DNA of 50,604 bases from Fidelibacterota bacterium (GTDB lineage: Bacteria > Marinisomatota > Marinisomatia > Marinisomatales > TCS55), in the NCBI GenBank assembly GCA_004124535.1, contig SCKQ01000012.1:1-50604 (forward strand), given 5' to 3'. Numbering within the stretch: the stretch's first letter is position 1; each line of letters opens with the position of its first letter. The notes beneath the pieces were generated by a model, which saw nothing but the letters and a program-made list of their open reading frames with translations, was not told where the DNA came from and ran no database searches. Position numbers and translations under genes: made by a program. Positions 25,834-35,107 of the stretch are shown piece by piece.

Positions 25834-27618
25834 ATGGTTCTTGGTCCAATAGATTATACGATCATTATAGTGTACTTGATCGGCACGGTAGCCTTTGGTG
25901 CCTACATAGGTCGTAAAATAAAATCAGGGAAAGATTATTTCCTGGCTGGAAGATCCCTTCCCTGGTGGGCCATCGGCATGTCGTTGGTTGTCTCCGATAT
26001 AGGCGCTGTAGATATGGTAGGTATTGCAGGGTCTGCATATTTGTATGGTATTGTCCTTGGAAACTATGATTGGTTAGGCAGTGTTCCGGTGATGATAATC
26101 GGCGCATTTTTATTTATACCAATGTTTTGGAAACGTAAAGTTGCTACCATTCCCGAATGGCTGGGTGCCCGCTACAATTCATCAGTACAGACTACTTCGG
26201 CATTGATCTGGGGTATTTATATGCCCATCAGTCTGGGGATTATATTATATGCTTCTGCAGTTATGTTGAATGTTTTGCTGGATCTCAATCCAAAAATATT
26301 AGTGGTCAGTGATGAAAAGGCCATTGTTGAAAACATTGCCCACGCCACAAGTGTAAAAAAATATGATTTCATATATTCTGACACAGTAGATGATGCAGTA
26401 CAGAAGGCAAATGACCGCAACCCCGTTATAATTTTTATTGATAATAGGATAGGCACATCTGCTGATTTTCAAAAATTATTTCAGAATATTCCTTTTGTGT
26501 ATTTTTCAAAGGAAGAAGTTAGTCCCTCTTGGGGGGAATCAAATATGCACCGGGCCCGTGAACCAGATTGGAATATTTTTTATTCTATTGTGCTAATGGG
26601 TCTCATTATTGGTGTATATACCTTTTTAGGTGGTCTCCGGGCTGTAGTATATACAGATGTCATTCAATGCATTGTAATGCTGGGTGGATCACTATTTGTT
26701 TTGTTTTTTGGTATCTACAAACTTGGTGGTGTTACTGAATTTGTCGATATAATAGGTGCCATGGGAGAACGAACGAAAGACCATTTTTCTCTGGTACTAC
26801 CAGTAGATACAAAAACACCTCACCCCTGGTCAGGGATACTCTTTGGGCTGGGTATTGTTCTGGCAAATGCGTACTGGCTTGGTAACCAGGCCATCGTACA
26901 GCGTTCTTTGGGTGCTCGTTCCATGGCCGATGCCAAAGCATCCTATATTTTTGGCGCCTTATTGAAAATATTAATTCCTTTCGCTATGGTTATACCGGGG
27001 ATTGTTGCTTTGGCACATAATCCTGCCATCGCCGATGCTGATAAAGCCATGGCAACGTTAATAAAAACTATTATGCCTACGGGTCTACTGGGAATATTCT
27101 TTGCGGCATTTCTCGCAGGATTGATGTCCAGTGTTGATACATACCTCAACTCAGCGGCAACTGTATGGACAACCGACCTATATAAAAAATTCATTCGCCC
27201 AGTGGCAGATGATACCCATTATCTATTTATTGGCAGGCTTTTCACAGTTGTGTTTATTCTGGTCGCAATTTATGTTGCCCGTTTTGCAACACGATTTGAA
27301 AGCATATATGACCTGGCACAAACATTACTTTCATTTTTCCAGGGACCAAGTCTTGCTATTATAGTTTTGGGCGTTCTTTGGAAACGGGCTACTGGCCCGG
27401 GGGCCTTAGCTGGTTTGATTGGCGGCGTTGCTTTCTCGAGTTTATTGATGTGGGTAAACAATAATGCGACAATACCCTTATTCCAAGTTTCAGAACCATT
27501 TCTCTATGTTGCGCTGTGGTCATTTATGCTTTCATTAATGCTCACAATTGTTGTCAGTTTGTGTACTAAACAGGAACCAGATGAAAAATTAAAAGGTCTT
27601 GTATACAGGTATGATTAA
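25834..27618 (+). CDS. sodium:solute symporter (SSS family) with an inserted receiver-like segment
   Basis: The 594-residue protein has an SSS-family core with about 13 membrane helices, for example YFLAGRSLPWWAIGMS, YTFLGGLRAVVYTDVIQ and AAFLAGLMSSVDTYLNSAATVWTTDLY, the last being the family sodium-site helix. Members couple Na+ influx to solute uptake. It is about 90 residues longer than usual because of an insertion at residues 151-245 (26284-26568), between the third and fourth core helices. The inserted segment starts ILVVSDEKAIVEN, continues PVIIFIDNRIG and ends PFVYFSKEEV, patterns like strands 1, 3 and 4 of a CheY-type receiver. Positive charges on the flanking helices place the loop outside the cytoplasm. 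The substrate is unknown. The stop overlaps the next gene by eight bases. Confidence 0.87.
   Translation: MVLGPIDYTIIIVYLIGTVAFGAYIGRKIKSGKDYFLAGRSLPWWAIGMSLVVSDIGAVDMVGIAGSAYLYGIVLGNYDWLGSVPVMIIGAFLFIPMFWKRKVATIPEWLGARYNSSVQTTSALIWGIYMPISLGIILYASAVMLNVLLDLNPKILVVSDEKAIVENIAHATSVKKYDFIYSDTVDDAVQKANDRNPVIIFIDNRIGTSADFQKLFQNIPFVYFSKEEVSPSWGESNMHRAREPDWNIFYSIVLMGLIIGVYTFLGGLRAVVYTDVIQCIVMLGGSLFVLFFGIYKLGGVTEFVDIIGAMGERTKDHFSLVLPVDTKTPHPWSGILFGLGIVLANAYWLGNQAIVQRSLGARSMADAKASYIFGALLKILIPFAMVIPGIVALAHNPAIADADKAMATLIKTIMPTGLLGIFFAAFLAGLMSSVDTYLNSAATVWTTDLYKKFIRPVADDTHYLFIGRLFTVVFILVAIYVARFATRFESIYDLAQTLLSFFQGPSLAIIVLGVLWKRATGPGALAGLIGGVAFSSLLMWVNNNATIPLFQVSEPFLYVALWSFMLSLMLTIVVSLCTKQEPDEKLKGLVYRYD
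26284..26568 (+). other. receiver-like insertion encoded inside the symporter gene
   Basis: Residues 151-245 of the symporter. Asp160-Glu161 follow a first strand (KILVVSD), Asp203 ends a third strand (VIIFID), and Ser225-Lys226 follow a fourth strand (PFVYFSKEE). These sit where CheY has its acidic pair, phospho-acceptor Asp and Thr/Ser. The last helix, strand 5 and its Lys are not visible, so the domain looks truncated. Receiver resemblance is by pattern and predicted secondary structure, not by a search. Confidence 0.5.
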
Positions 27619-27901
27619 GATCCTAACCATTACTTTTTCTATATCCGTTTCAATTGCGGATACAATTGCAAACTTTTTTCGCGGGCCAGGCCAGTTCTTG
27701 AGAGATATACTAATGAGCATTGATCTGACCATAGCAAAATTATTGTTCATTCTTTATTTTCTTGCGATTGCATACTGGGTATATAATTTGCCCAAATCAG
27801 AAGTAACTATGGATGACAAGAAAAATGGGAAAGAAATTAATCTCAGGCCGTTTGCCTTAGTTGCCATGGGGGCCATGATTATCATTTATCTAATTTTTTA
27901 A
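27611..27901 (+). CDS. small membrane protein coupled to the symporter gene
   Basis: Start chosen at ATG 27611 (MIKILTITFS), which overlaps the symporter stop by eight bases; an upstream start at 27599 would overlap more. The 96-residue product has hydrophobic segments at about 3-17, 44-60 and 77-95, and a charged loop (KSEVTMDDKKNGKEINLR). I recognise no family. The overlap with an SSS transporter suggests an accessory subunit, as small partner proteins are known for some sodium symporters. A shorter form starting at 27719 would keep only the last two helices. Confidence 0.6.
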   Translation: MIKILTITFSISVSIADTIANFFRGPGQFLRDILMSIDLTIAKLLFILYFLAIAYWVYNLPKSEVTMDDKKNGKEINLRPFALVAMGAMIIIYLIF

Positions 27902-27907
27902 TTGCAT

Positions 27908-28624
27908 ATGAACCAGTGCAGATGGATATCCCTTTTTATTATCTTTGGTATAATCCATGGGGAAAGTGATGATGGTGTATTGGGTTATTTTACGGAATCT
28001 AGCAGTAAAATATTATTGAATCAGTCTAACCAATTAATTTTGGGGTCAGCTGCCCTGGCAGCGTTAGCTGCAACAAAAGTGGATCACCAAGTGAAATCAT
28101 ATGCGCAGACAAAAGGATTGTTATCAGATGATATTTCTCATTTTGGAGATATGTATGGTGGCCGCTGGGGACACTGGTTATTATGGTCATCAATATTGGC
28201 CACATCATTAGATAATGGGGAAAATGCTAAATTGTCTGAAAAAATGGAATTTTCAACATTGGCTATGGTCACAAATGGAATTTTAACCGAAACAATGAAA
28301 AGGGGGTTTGGTCGTAAACGTCCAAATGGTAGTTGTTGTAAGTCATTTCCATCTGGCCACACTTCGCATAGTTTTACAATCGCTACCGTTGTAAATGAGC
28401 TATATGGTAACCAAATGGGTATCGCTGCATATTGTTTAGCTGTATTGGTTGCAGCCAGTAGAATCAATGATAATAAACATTATTTAAGTGATGTTCTGTT
28501 CGGCGCGGGCTTAGGAACAGCAGTGGGTCGGGGTTTTGCATTGGCTTACCAAAATCGATTAAGTGATAACGGTATTGTGCCATTTCCGCAATTGTCATTT
28601 AAAATATATATACCACTCAACTAA
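27908..28624 (+). CDS. PAP2-family phosphatase
   Basis: A PAP2 (phosphatidic acid phosphatase type 2) protein of 238 residues from the ATG at 27908; a TTG two codons upstream is an alternative. It has a signal-like N-terminus (about 1-18, ending IIHGES). All three active-site motifs are visible: KRGFGRKRPN, FPSGHTSHSF and SRINDNKHYLSDVLFG. The family hydrolyses phosphate esters of lipids or related molecules at the membrane or in the periplasm. It follows the small membrane protein by six bases and sits ahead of an esterase and a deacetylase. Confidence 0.88.
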   Translation: MNQCRWISLFIIFGIIHGESDDGVLGYFTESSSKILLNQSNQLILGSAALAALAATKVDHQVKSYAQTKGLLSDDISHFGDMYGGRWGHWLLWSSILATSLDNGENAKLSEKMEFSTLAMVTNGILTETMKRGFGRKRPNGSCCKSFPSGHTSHSFTIATVVNELYGNQMGIAAYCLAVLVAASRINDNKHYLSDVLFGAGLGTAVGRGFALAYQNRLSDNGIVPFPQLSFKIYIPLN

Positions 28625-28627
28625 AGT

Positions 28628-29602
28628 ATGAAAAATAGAATATTTATCGTTTCGGTCATGGTATTAATGGCTTTATCCTGTGGTGTTGAATTAGCTGGTG
28701 AAGATCCAGAACCACCACGTGGTTATTTGAATAATACTTTTTTAAAATGGGCCTTAATGGTTGGTTGGGTAGAACTGGTAGATACCAAACCAGATGTACC
28801 TGAGCATATTGAAGTATTTGGAGATATTGGTTTTAAGGAAACAGAAGAAAGAGTGCTTTTCTTGGATATATACCGAAAGAAAAATATCCTAGGTCCCGCT
28901 CCACTGATAATTTTTATACACGGTGGCAGCTGGACTGGGGGCGATAAAATTGATTATCTAATATATTTATTGTCCTATGCAGAAAAGGGGTATATCACTG
29001 CATCCTTATCGTATCGGTTCGCTCAAGAAGCAAAATTTCCTGCGGCCCTGGAAGATGTGATTTGTGGTGTCGAATGGCTCAAGGCTAATGGGGCTGAATA
29101 TGGTATTGATTCCAGTAATGTGGCCTTGGTGGGCGGTTCAGCAGGAGGTCATTTAGCTTTGATGACTGCTTATACGATAGGTGGGCCATATGGATCAGGC
29201 GGTTGTAGTAGTAATGGTGCCAGTCCTCGGGTAAATGCTGTGGTGAATTTTTATGGTCCGACTGATCTGACCACTGAATATGCCATCAGCCGGGATGAAA
29301 CAAAATATTTTTTAGGAATAGAGTATAAAAATGATCCAGATAGATTTCTTATGGCATCACCCGTACATTTTGTGACACCGGATGATCCACCTACCATGAC
29401 TTTTATTGGCACGCTGGATGAATTAGTACCCGTATATCAAACTGATGTATTGAATGAAACGTTAACTGCTGCAGATGTACCTCATAATTATCACAGATTA
29501 AAAGGTTGGCCTCATACCATGGATGCAACTGTACCTGTAAATGAGTATGCGCAGTATCACATGGATAAGTTTTTTACCGAGCATCTGAGAAAGGTAAAAT
29601 AA
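28628..29602 (+). CDS. exported alpha/beta-hydrolase (BD-FAE-like esterase), lipoprotein
   Basis: The 324-residue protein has a lipoprotein signal ending ALSC (Cys18). The mature part is an alpha/beta-hydrolase of the carboxylesterase/BD-FAE type: IFIHGGSWTGGDK (oxyanion HGG), the nucleophile elbow GGSAGGH (Ser171), a catalytic Asp near the C-terminus (GTLDELVP) and His in WPHTMD. It is a surface or periplasmic esterase; such enzymes remove acyl groups from sugars or lipids. It lies four bases from the PAP2 gene and four from the deacetylase gene. Confidence 0.88.
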   Translation: MKNRIFIVSVMVLMALSCGVELAGEDPEPPRGYLNNTFLKWALMVGWVELVDTKPDVPEHIEVFGDIGFKETEERVLFLDIYRKKNILGPAPLIIFIHGGSWTGGDKIDYLIYLLSYAEKGYITASLSYRFAQEAKFPAALEDVICGVEWLKANGAEYGIDSSNVALVGGSAGGHLALMTAYTIGGPYGSGGCSSNGASPRVNAVVNFYGPTDLTTEYAISRDETKYFLGIEYKNDPDRFLMASPVHFVTPDDPPTMTFIGTLDELVPVYQTDVLNETLTAADVPHNYHRLKGWPHTMDATVPVNEYAQYHMDKFFTEHLRKVK

Positions 29603-29606
29603 GATT

Positions 29607-30593
29607 ATGGGAAAGATTTCGCTTATTTTATTTAGTCTTTTACTATTGGCATCATGCGATAATAAAAATAATAGTGTAAATGTTCCACAATTGGATGGTA
29701 AAAATTGGGCAGAAAAACTGGGTTACCCAGTTAATAGTAAAGTAGTCATGCTTCATGCGGATGATATTGGTATGTGCTCGGAAGCGAATGAAGCTGTAAT
29801 CCCCTATCTATTAAATGATCAAATCCAATCAGCAGCAGCTATGGTGCCTTGTCCCTGGTTCAATGACATAGCAGATTGGTATAAGAAGCACCCTGAAGAG
29901 GATATTGGATTACATTTAACATTAACAAGTGAATGGAAAAATTATCGCTGGGGACCGGTGTCAAACCCCAGTAATGTACCTGAATTAATTGATCCGGAAG
30001 GGTACATGTGGCGTGGGGTGATCGATGTTGTTTCCCGGACACCTGTAACTACAATTGAGAAGGAGGTTAGGGCACAAATTGAACGTGCCTATGAAAGAGG
30101 GATAAAACCTGGTCACATTGATACCCATATGGGTACTCTTTATAGTAAGGTAGAGTACGCGGAAGCATTTTTTAAGGTGGCAATGGAATATGGTATTCCA
30201 GCAAACGTTATCGAGTTTACCCCTGATCGAGTGCAAAAATTTAGGAAGCAAGGTTATCCAATTACGGCCCGGTTAATCCAAAGCGGAACAAAATATACAT
30301 TGCCTAAACTTGATGATTTTACTTCAGTGCCCAATGGAAAGAGCTATCAGGAGAAAAAAGAAAATTTTTTCGATCTGATCCAGAACTTGGAACCTGGTAT
30401 AACTGAAATTATTTTTCATCCTTCTATTGAGACAGAAGGCTTAAAAAAAATCACGAATTCCTGGCAGCAACGCGTGTGGGAAGCAAAAATGTTTTCCGAT
30501 CCTGAAGTCATTCAATTTTTGAAGAATGAAGAGATAATCTTTACTAATTGGAAAGCAATGATGCAACGGTTTAAGGAAAGAACTACTAAATGA
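29607..30593 (+). CDS. YdjC/ChbG-family carbohydrate deacetylase-like lipoprotein
   Basis: A 328-residue protein with a lipoprotein signal ending LLASC (Cys17). It matches the YdjC/ChbG family (PF04794): the N-terminal motif LHADDIGMCSEAN (Asp52 and Asp53) and GHIDTHMG (His170, Asp172, His174) carry the metal and catalytic residues. Characterised ChbG removes an acetyl group from chitobiose in the cytoplasm; export here suggests action on an outside substrate. Its TGA overlaps the ATG of the ceramidase-like gene by four bases, so the two are likely made together. Confidence 0.85.
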   Translation: MGKISLILFSLLLLASCDNKNNSVNVPQLDGKNWAEKLGYPVNSKVVMLHADDIGMCSEANEAVIPYLLNDQIQSAAAMVPCPWFNDIADWYKKHPEEDIGLHLTLTSEWKNYRWGPVSNPSNVPELIDPEGYMWRGVIDVVSRTPVTTIEKEVRAQIERAYERGIKPGHIDTHMGTLYSKVEYAEAFFKVAMEYGIPANVIEFTPDRVQKFRKQGYPITARLIQSGTKYTLPKLDDFTSVPNGKSYQEKKENFFDLIQNLEPGITEIIFHPSIETEGLKKITNSWQQRVWEAKMFSDPEVIQFLKNEEIIFTNWKAMMQRFKERTTK

Positions 30594-32143
30594 AGCTGTT
30601 GAAATATGGTCTGGTAATTGTAGCTGTATTATTAATTCTAATTGTAACACGGTTTACCTACAATCTTCGAGATAGGCACCCTGATTTTAATATAGATTTG
30701 GTAATCGATCCGCCAGCTGAACCAGGTGAATTATCTGTAGGGTTCGCAAAAATGCCGATCACACCGCAAGTCACTGATACCTGGAATGACTTTAATGGTA
30801 ATGCAAGATATGAACCTGAACAAGGTGAAACCTACAATGATGTAAATGATAATAATAAGTTTGACCCAATTTGGATCGCCGGGTTTCATAACCGTCGCCC
30901 CGCGCAAGGTGTTCATGATGATCTTTGGGCAAGAGTTATGGTGATAGATGATGGTGCTACACGTGTTGCTATCGCAAGTATTGATGCGGTGGGCTTTATT
31001 TACGATGATGCGGTTGATATACGTAAATCAGCGCATGGTAAAATTAATTGTGACTATACAATTATATCGAGTACCCATGTTCATCAAGCACCAGACCTAC
31101 TTGGTATATGGGGTGAGAGTTTCTATAAAAGTGGTGTAAATACAGACCACATGCGCTACGTAAAGCGCCAAACCGTTGCAGCGATTGAAACAGCTGTAAA
31201 AAATCTGGTACCGGTGAAACTAAGGATCGGACAGGATCTGGAAGGCGCCATTCCTTATGTTGTTGATTCGCGAGATCCGCAGGAAATGGATCCCGGAATC
31301 AGAATTATCCAGGCAATAGAAATTAGTTCCGGTAAAACGCTAGGATCTTTGGTAAGCTGGAGTAATCACCCCGAGACCCTTTGGAGTAAAAACTTATTAA
31401 TATCCTCAGATTTCCCCCACTATTTTCGGGAATCTGTAGAAAACGGTGTGCATAAAGGTGATCGCTTATTAGCACAAGGATTGGGTGGAATAACAGTATT
31501 TGTCAATGGTGCAGTGGGTGGTTTGATGACCACAAATCCCAGCCATCCAATCCCCGATCCATTTGATGGAGAAATGCATAAAGGTGCTACATTTGAAAAA
31601 GCGCAGGCCCAGGGTCAGCAACTTGGTTTATTGGCCTTGAAGGCAATCCGTTCTGCTGATGTTATGGAGATTGAACGGGCAGCAATTGCAATTCGTGCCA
31701 AAACAATCTCAATTCCTCTTGATAATCGAAATTTTTTACTCGGTTTTCTTCTTGGTGTTATTGATCATGGTACGACAGGTTGGTTAGATGTAAAAACGGA
31801 AGTAGCAGCATTACGTATTGGGCCCATATCGATCATCACAATACCTGGCGAAATTTATCCAGAAATTATCAATGGTGGCGTTGTTTCACCTCCGGGTCAG
31901 GATTATAATCTGGATCCAGTTGAAATACCGCCCTTACGCTCAATGATGTCCGGAAAATTTAAGTTCGTATTCGGTTTAGCAAATGACGAGATCGGATATA
32001 TCATTCCTAAGAGTGAATGGGATGAAATTCCACCATATTTATATAATCATCATCAATCACCATATGGGGAAGTAAATTCAATTGGTCCGGAAGCGGGGCC
32101 GATCGTCCATGAATCACTCAGCGAACTATTAGAAGATTTTTAA
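30590..32143 (+). CDS. neutral/alkaline ceramidase-family protein with Ca-binding-like insertion (copy 2)
   Basis: A 517-residue protein starting with a membrane anchor or uncleaved signal (about 6-20). The family start SVGFAKMPITPQ is followed by an insertion (about 64-92) of DFNGNARYEP and DVNDNNKFDP, spaced acidic residues like EF-hand or thrombospondin-3 calcium loops. Metal-ligand candidates are His163 and His165 (STHVHQAP) and His260 (SWSNHPET). The nucleophile region reads GAVGGLMTTN, so the GDxSP serine of the other copies is missing. This suggests a changed reaction or loss of amidase activity. It overlaps the deacetylase gene by four bases and is followed by a DUF998-like gene. Confidence 0.8.
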   Translation: MKLLKYGLVIVAVLLILIVTRFTYNLRDRHPDFNIDLVIDPPAEPGELSVGFAKMPITPQVTDTWNDFNGNARYEPEQGETYNDVNDNNKFDPIWIAGFHNRRPAQGVHDDLWARVMVIDDGATRVAIASIDAVGFIYDDAVDIRKSAHGKINCDYTIISSTHVHQAPDLLGIWGESFYKSGVNTDHMRYVKRQTVAAIETAVKNLVPVKLRIGQDLEGAIPYVVDSRDPQEMDPGIRIIQAIEISSGKTLGSLVSWSNHPETLWSKNLLISSDFPHYFRESVENGVHKGDRLLAQGLGGITVFVNGAVGGLMTTNPSHPIPDPFDGEMHKGATFEKAQAQGQQLGLLALKAIRSADVMEIERAAIAIRAKTISIPLDNRNFLLGFLLGVIDHGTTGWLDVKTEVAALRIGPISIITIPGEIYPEIINGGVVSPPGQDYNLDPVEIPPLRSMMSGKFKFVFGLANDEIGYIIPKSEWDEIPPYLYNHHQSPYGEVNSIGPEAGPIVHESLSELLEDF

Positions 32144-32153
32144 TAATCATATA

Positions 32154-32810
32154 GTGAAAAACTGGAGAAGAACAGGCGCAATAATCGGCAGTATTGGTTG
32201 TATAGAGTTCGTATTATTTTCAACTATTGCGATGTTTTTCTATGGCGGCGGCACATCCTGGAATAAGTCCGCTGAAGGATATACCTTTTGGCATAATGTT
32301 CTGAGCGACTTGGGCCGCACTGTTTCATATTCTGGAGTACCTAATACAGTTTCAAGTCCCATGTTTAACATTGCATTAAGCTTTTTTGGAATTTGTATAA
32401 TTGTAATTTACCTTAGTATGGGAAAGAACTTTTTACGGTCCTATTGGTTAATGCTTCTTATTCTTATTGGTGGGATAATTTCTGGAACAGGAACTGTAAT
32501 TATTGGATTTACACCTGATGATAAATTATCCGATTATCATATGCTTGGTGTTTGGATGTGGGCTTTGCCGTTATTTGCTGTCTTGCTTTTATTTATTATT
32601 TATGGTGTGATTAACGGTATTTATGACAATTTTTTATTCATTACCTGTGCCTTAGCAATTGCATTATTTATTCACATTGGTCAAGGTGTTACAGGTTTGT
32701 GGTCTCCGATTGTTGCAGCAACTCAGAAGATTGTAGTTTATTTAAATATAATCTGGTACTTGTGGATCTGTCGCAAAATATCAGCACAAGAAGTAACGAC
32801 TTTTAGTTGA
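32154..32810 (+). CDS. DUF998-like six-helix membrane protein
   Basis: A 218-residue integral membrane protein with about six hydrophobic segments (8-30, 69-86, 96-118, 127-150, 158-178, 190-207). The first periplasmic loop contains NVLSDLGR, resembling the ISDLG motif of DUF998 proteins. The start is GTG 32154. It is the last gene of the plus-strand run and converges on the exported-protein gene with a 21-base gap. No activity is established for the family. Confidence 0.65.
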   Translation: MKNWRRTGAIIGSIGCIEFVLFSTIAMFFYGGGTSWNKSAEGYTFWHNVLSDLGRTVSYSGVPNTVSSPMFNIALSFFGICIIVIYLSMGKNFLRSYWLMLLILIGGIISGTGTVIIGFTPDDKLSDYHMLGVWMWALPLFAVLLLFIIYGVINGIYDNFLFITCALAIALFIHIGQGVTGLWSPIVAATQKIVVYLNIIWYLWICRKISAQEVTTFS

Positions 32811-32831
32811 TATAACCGCTCAATTAAGAGT

Positions 32832-35105
32832 TTATTTTACTATTGCTAGCGTACCCTTTTGGATTTGACCATTACTGGCTGGATCAAGCGATTCTACAAC
32901 CCAGAAATAAATTCCGCTGTCCACTCTTCCTGAAAGCGAAATAGTATCCTGTCGCCATGATTCTTCAGCGGAATTTTCATTGGTATGTTTTCTTTCATAT
33001 ACCAAATCACCATTTACGCTGTAAAGTCTGATTATGCATGCTTTTGGCAAATTGATAAAACGTAATTTATATGGATCAGCAAAATCGGGGTACATATGCA
33101 GGGGGTCATTGAAATCCAAACGATAAGGGTTGGGCACGACCCGAATTGGTACGTTCATGCTGTCAAAAGAAGCCATGGAACCTTGGTATGGTGTAATAGC
33201 AATTGGATTTTTTTGTTCTACTGATGTTATCCCGCTTTCAAGGGGCAGTATAGGTCCAACATCATTTCCATTTACATCGATCCAGTGATCATGACCAGAA
33301 TCATATGTATGTACACTATAGTAATAATTATAGCCTGAGTATGAAGTTGAGTCGATATAAGAATAGGTGCCGTTTGCTTCTTCATAATACTTTGGTGAAC
33401 CAATCGGAATATCGATCAGAAACTCCCAGGGACCATAATGCCAATAATGGGATGGCGGCCAGGATTTATAAACTCTGTATCCGCGTACATCCCGTGCTTC
33501 TTCATTTTCATAGTCAGGATCCTGAGCATCTTCTACATCGTCAGACCATTTGATCTTTATTTGCCCTAATTGGGTATTGGCAAAAGATATTTTAACGTCT
33601 GGCGGAGGATCGGGAACATTATAATTATTTTCATAGGCAAATTTGGCTCGATCAAAATTTCTGAACATGGATCGTTCACCTAATATTCTTTCTGCTGTGG
33701 CATCCTCAGTGGTTGACCAGGTTAGCTCATCTTCTCCCAGCCAATCGGCACCAGAACCACCAACAAATGCGATAACCAACTTTGTTTTTTGTCCCGGTTC
33801 TAAACGGTAAGGTCCAAATACAAGTGCATGTGTTCCTAAACCAGGATCCTGCGGTGTTTTTGTAATGTCCTGATCATTATTGCCAATGACCATGGTGAAC
33901 ATTTCTTGATCTGTATGCATCCCACTGTTGGGGTCTTCATAATCAAACTGATTATTTTCACCACCATGCCACCATTTGGCATAAACTGGTTGAATTGCAC
34001 TAGATGGATGAACAAAATTAGTATTATCAGGGAGATAATCAAGGACCCCCATCCCGATGTACTGATAGGCTAATAGTTGATTTTCTAGTTGTCCCTGCAT
34101 TTCATCAGCATGTGCGCTGGCCGCTTCTAATTTATAGGGCTGACCTGTGTCATCCCAGTTCGTGCCGAACCAATCATCATCACGCTGGTAAAACATGATA
34201 TAGTTTTTATAGAGATCAGTATTCTCCGAGTCATCTGCTGTAAAGGTATCCGCTTTGGTGTAAAAAAATAAATCATCTTGTGTTTGCTGACGGTTATGAC
34301 GCCAATCACTCCAGTTCATACCAAATTTATCTGCCCAACCGTGGGCCATAGAGTTCAAACTGAATGAATTCATCAATGTCAGATAGGCAGGATCCAATAT
34401 TTTTGTGCCGATGTTTTCAAAAACCAACTCCTGTATTATAAAATCATCAAAATTCGGATAACCCCAGGCATAGGCTTTTCTGGTTACTCTGATTCCAGTT
34501 TTTGTATTCCATTGACTGATAATTATTTCTTCCGGTGAATTATTATGTGCTGTGTAATGATGATAACGATAATTATGAATTTCAATGGGCTCATTTCCAG
34601 TAATAGAATTGTGATAAGTAGAAAAATTACTGCGCTCAAGATTATGATAGGTGGTGTCACCCAATACGGCTTCAGGTGAATTGTTAATATTATACGGAGC
34701 TGGCTGTACATCATAGGTCACGTTTCTTGGCCCGGAATACGATACTAATGTGTCTCCCTGGTCATCAACTGCAAGAATCCAAACACCCTGCCCTTTAGAG
34801 CTTTGTGGTATTGTAACTCGAGGTATTTCAATAACATTTGGTTCTCCGGCCAGGTATGCACTTACATCTATGAAGTATTCAATAAAATCAAGACCGACTC
34901 GGGACATATTACCTGGGTAGGTCAGACTTTCTTGAGAATGACTATCAGATTTAGATCGATTGCCACCACCATCCAAGCCATTATTTCGATAACTGGACCA
35001 CATTTTTCCTCTTGTAAGATTTCGTGGCCGGTACCCTTCAGTCATATCCTGCTGGGCAAATAACATATTAATTAAAATGAACAAGGATGTAAAAATATAT
35101 TTCAT
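32832..35105 (-). CDS. large exported protein with fibronectin-like and C-terminal sorting-like regions (paralogue of the 38523-40859 product)
   Basis: A 757-residue protein with a signal peptide ending LFAQ (cut near residue 18). It begins GYRPRNLTRGKMWSSYRNNG and carries many runs shared with its paralogue: SYSGPRNVTYDV, NEPIEIHNYR, GADW, PDPPPDVKI and SGIYFWVVESLDPASNG. The central part is rich in Asp, Trp and Tyr, as in a beta-rich domain; a fibronectin-III-like region (about 520-620) and a sorting-like C-terminus (VVPNPYRLDFND ... GTLAIVK) follow. It lies two bases after the ceramidase-like gene and is the last gene of the locus. I infer T9SS export and a surface location; the function is unknown. 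Confidence 0.75.
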   Translation of the reverse strand: MKYIFTSLFILINMLFAQQDMTEGYRPRNLTRGKMWSSYRNNGLDGGGNRSKSDSHSQESLTYPGNMSRVGLDFIEYFIDVSAYLAGEPNVIEIPRVTIPQSSKGQGVWILAVDDQGDTLVSYSGPRNVTYDVQPAPYNINNSPEAVLGDTTYHNLERSNFSTYHNSITGNEPIEIHNYRYHHYTAHNNSPEEIIISQWNTKTGIRVTRKAYAWGYPNFDDFIIQELVFENIGTKILDPAYLTLMNSFSLNSMAHGWADKFGMNWSDWRHNRQQTQDDLFFYTKADTFTADDSENTDLYKNYIMFYQRDDDWFGTNWDDTGQPYKLEAASAHADEMQGQLENQLLAYQYIGMGVLDYLPDNTNFVHPSSAIQPVYAKWWHGGENNQFDYEDPNSGMHTDQEMFTMVIGNNDQDITKTPQDPGLGTHALVFGPYRLEPGQKTKLVIAFVGGSGADWLGEDELTWSTTEDATAERILGERSMFRNFDRAKFAYENNYNVPDPPPDVKISFANTQLGQIKIKWSDDVEDAQDPDYENEEARDVRGYRVYKSWPPSHYWHYGPWEFLIDIPIGSPKYYEEANGTYSYIDSTSYSGYNYYYSVHTYDSGHDHWIDVNGNDVGPILPLESGITSVEQKNPIAITPYQGSMASFDSMNVPIRVVPNPYRLDFNDPLHMYPDFADPYKLRFINLPKACIIRLYSVNGDLVYERKHTNENSAEESWRQDTISLSGRVDSGIYFWVVESLDPASNGQIQKGTLAIVK

Positions 35106-35107
35106 TG

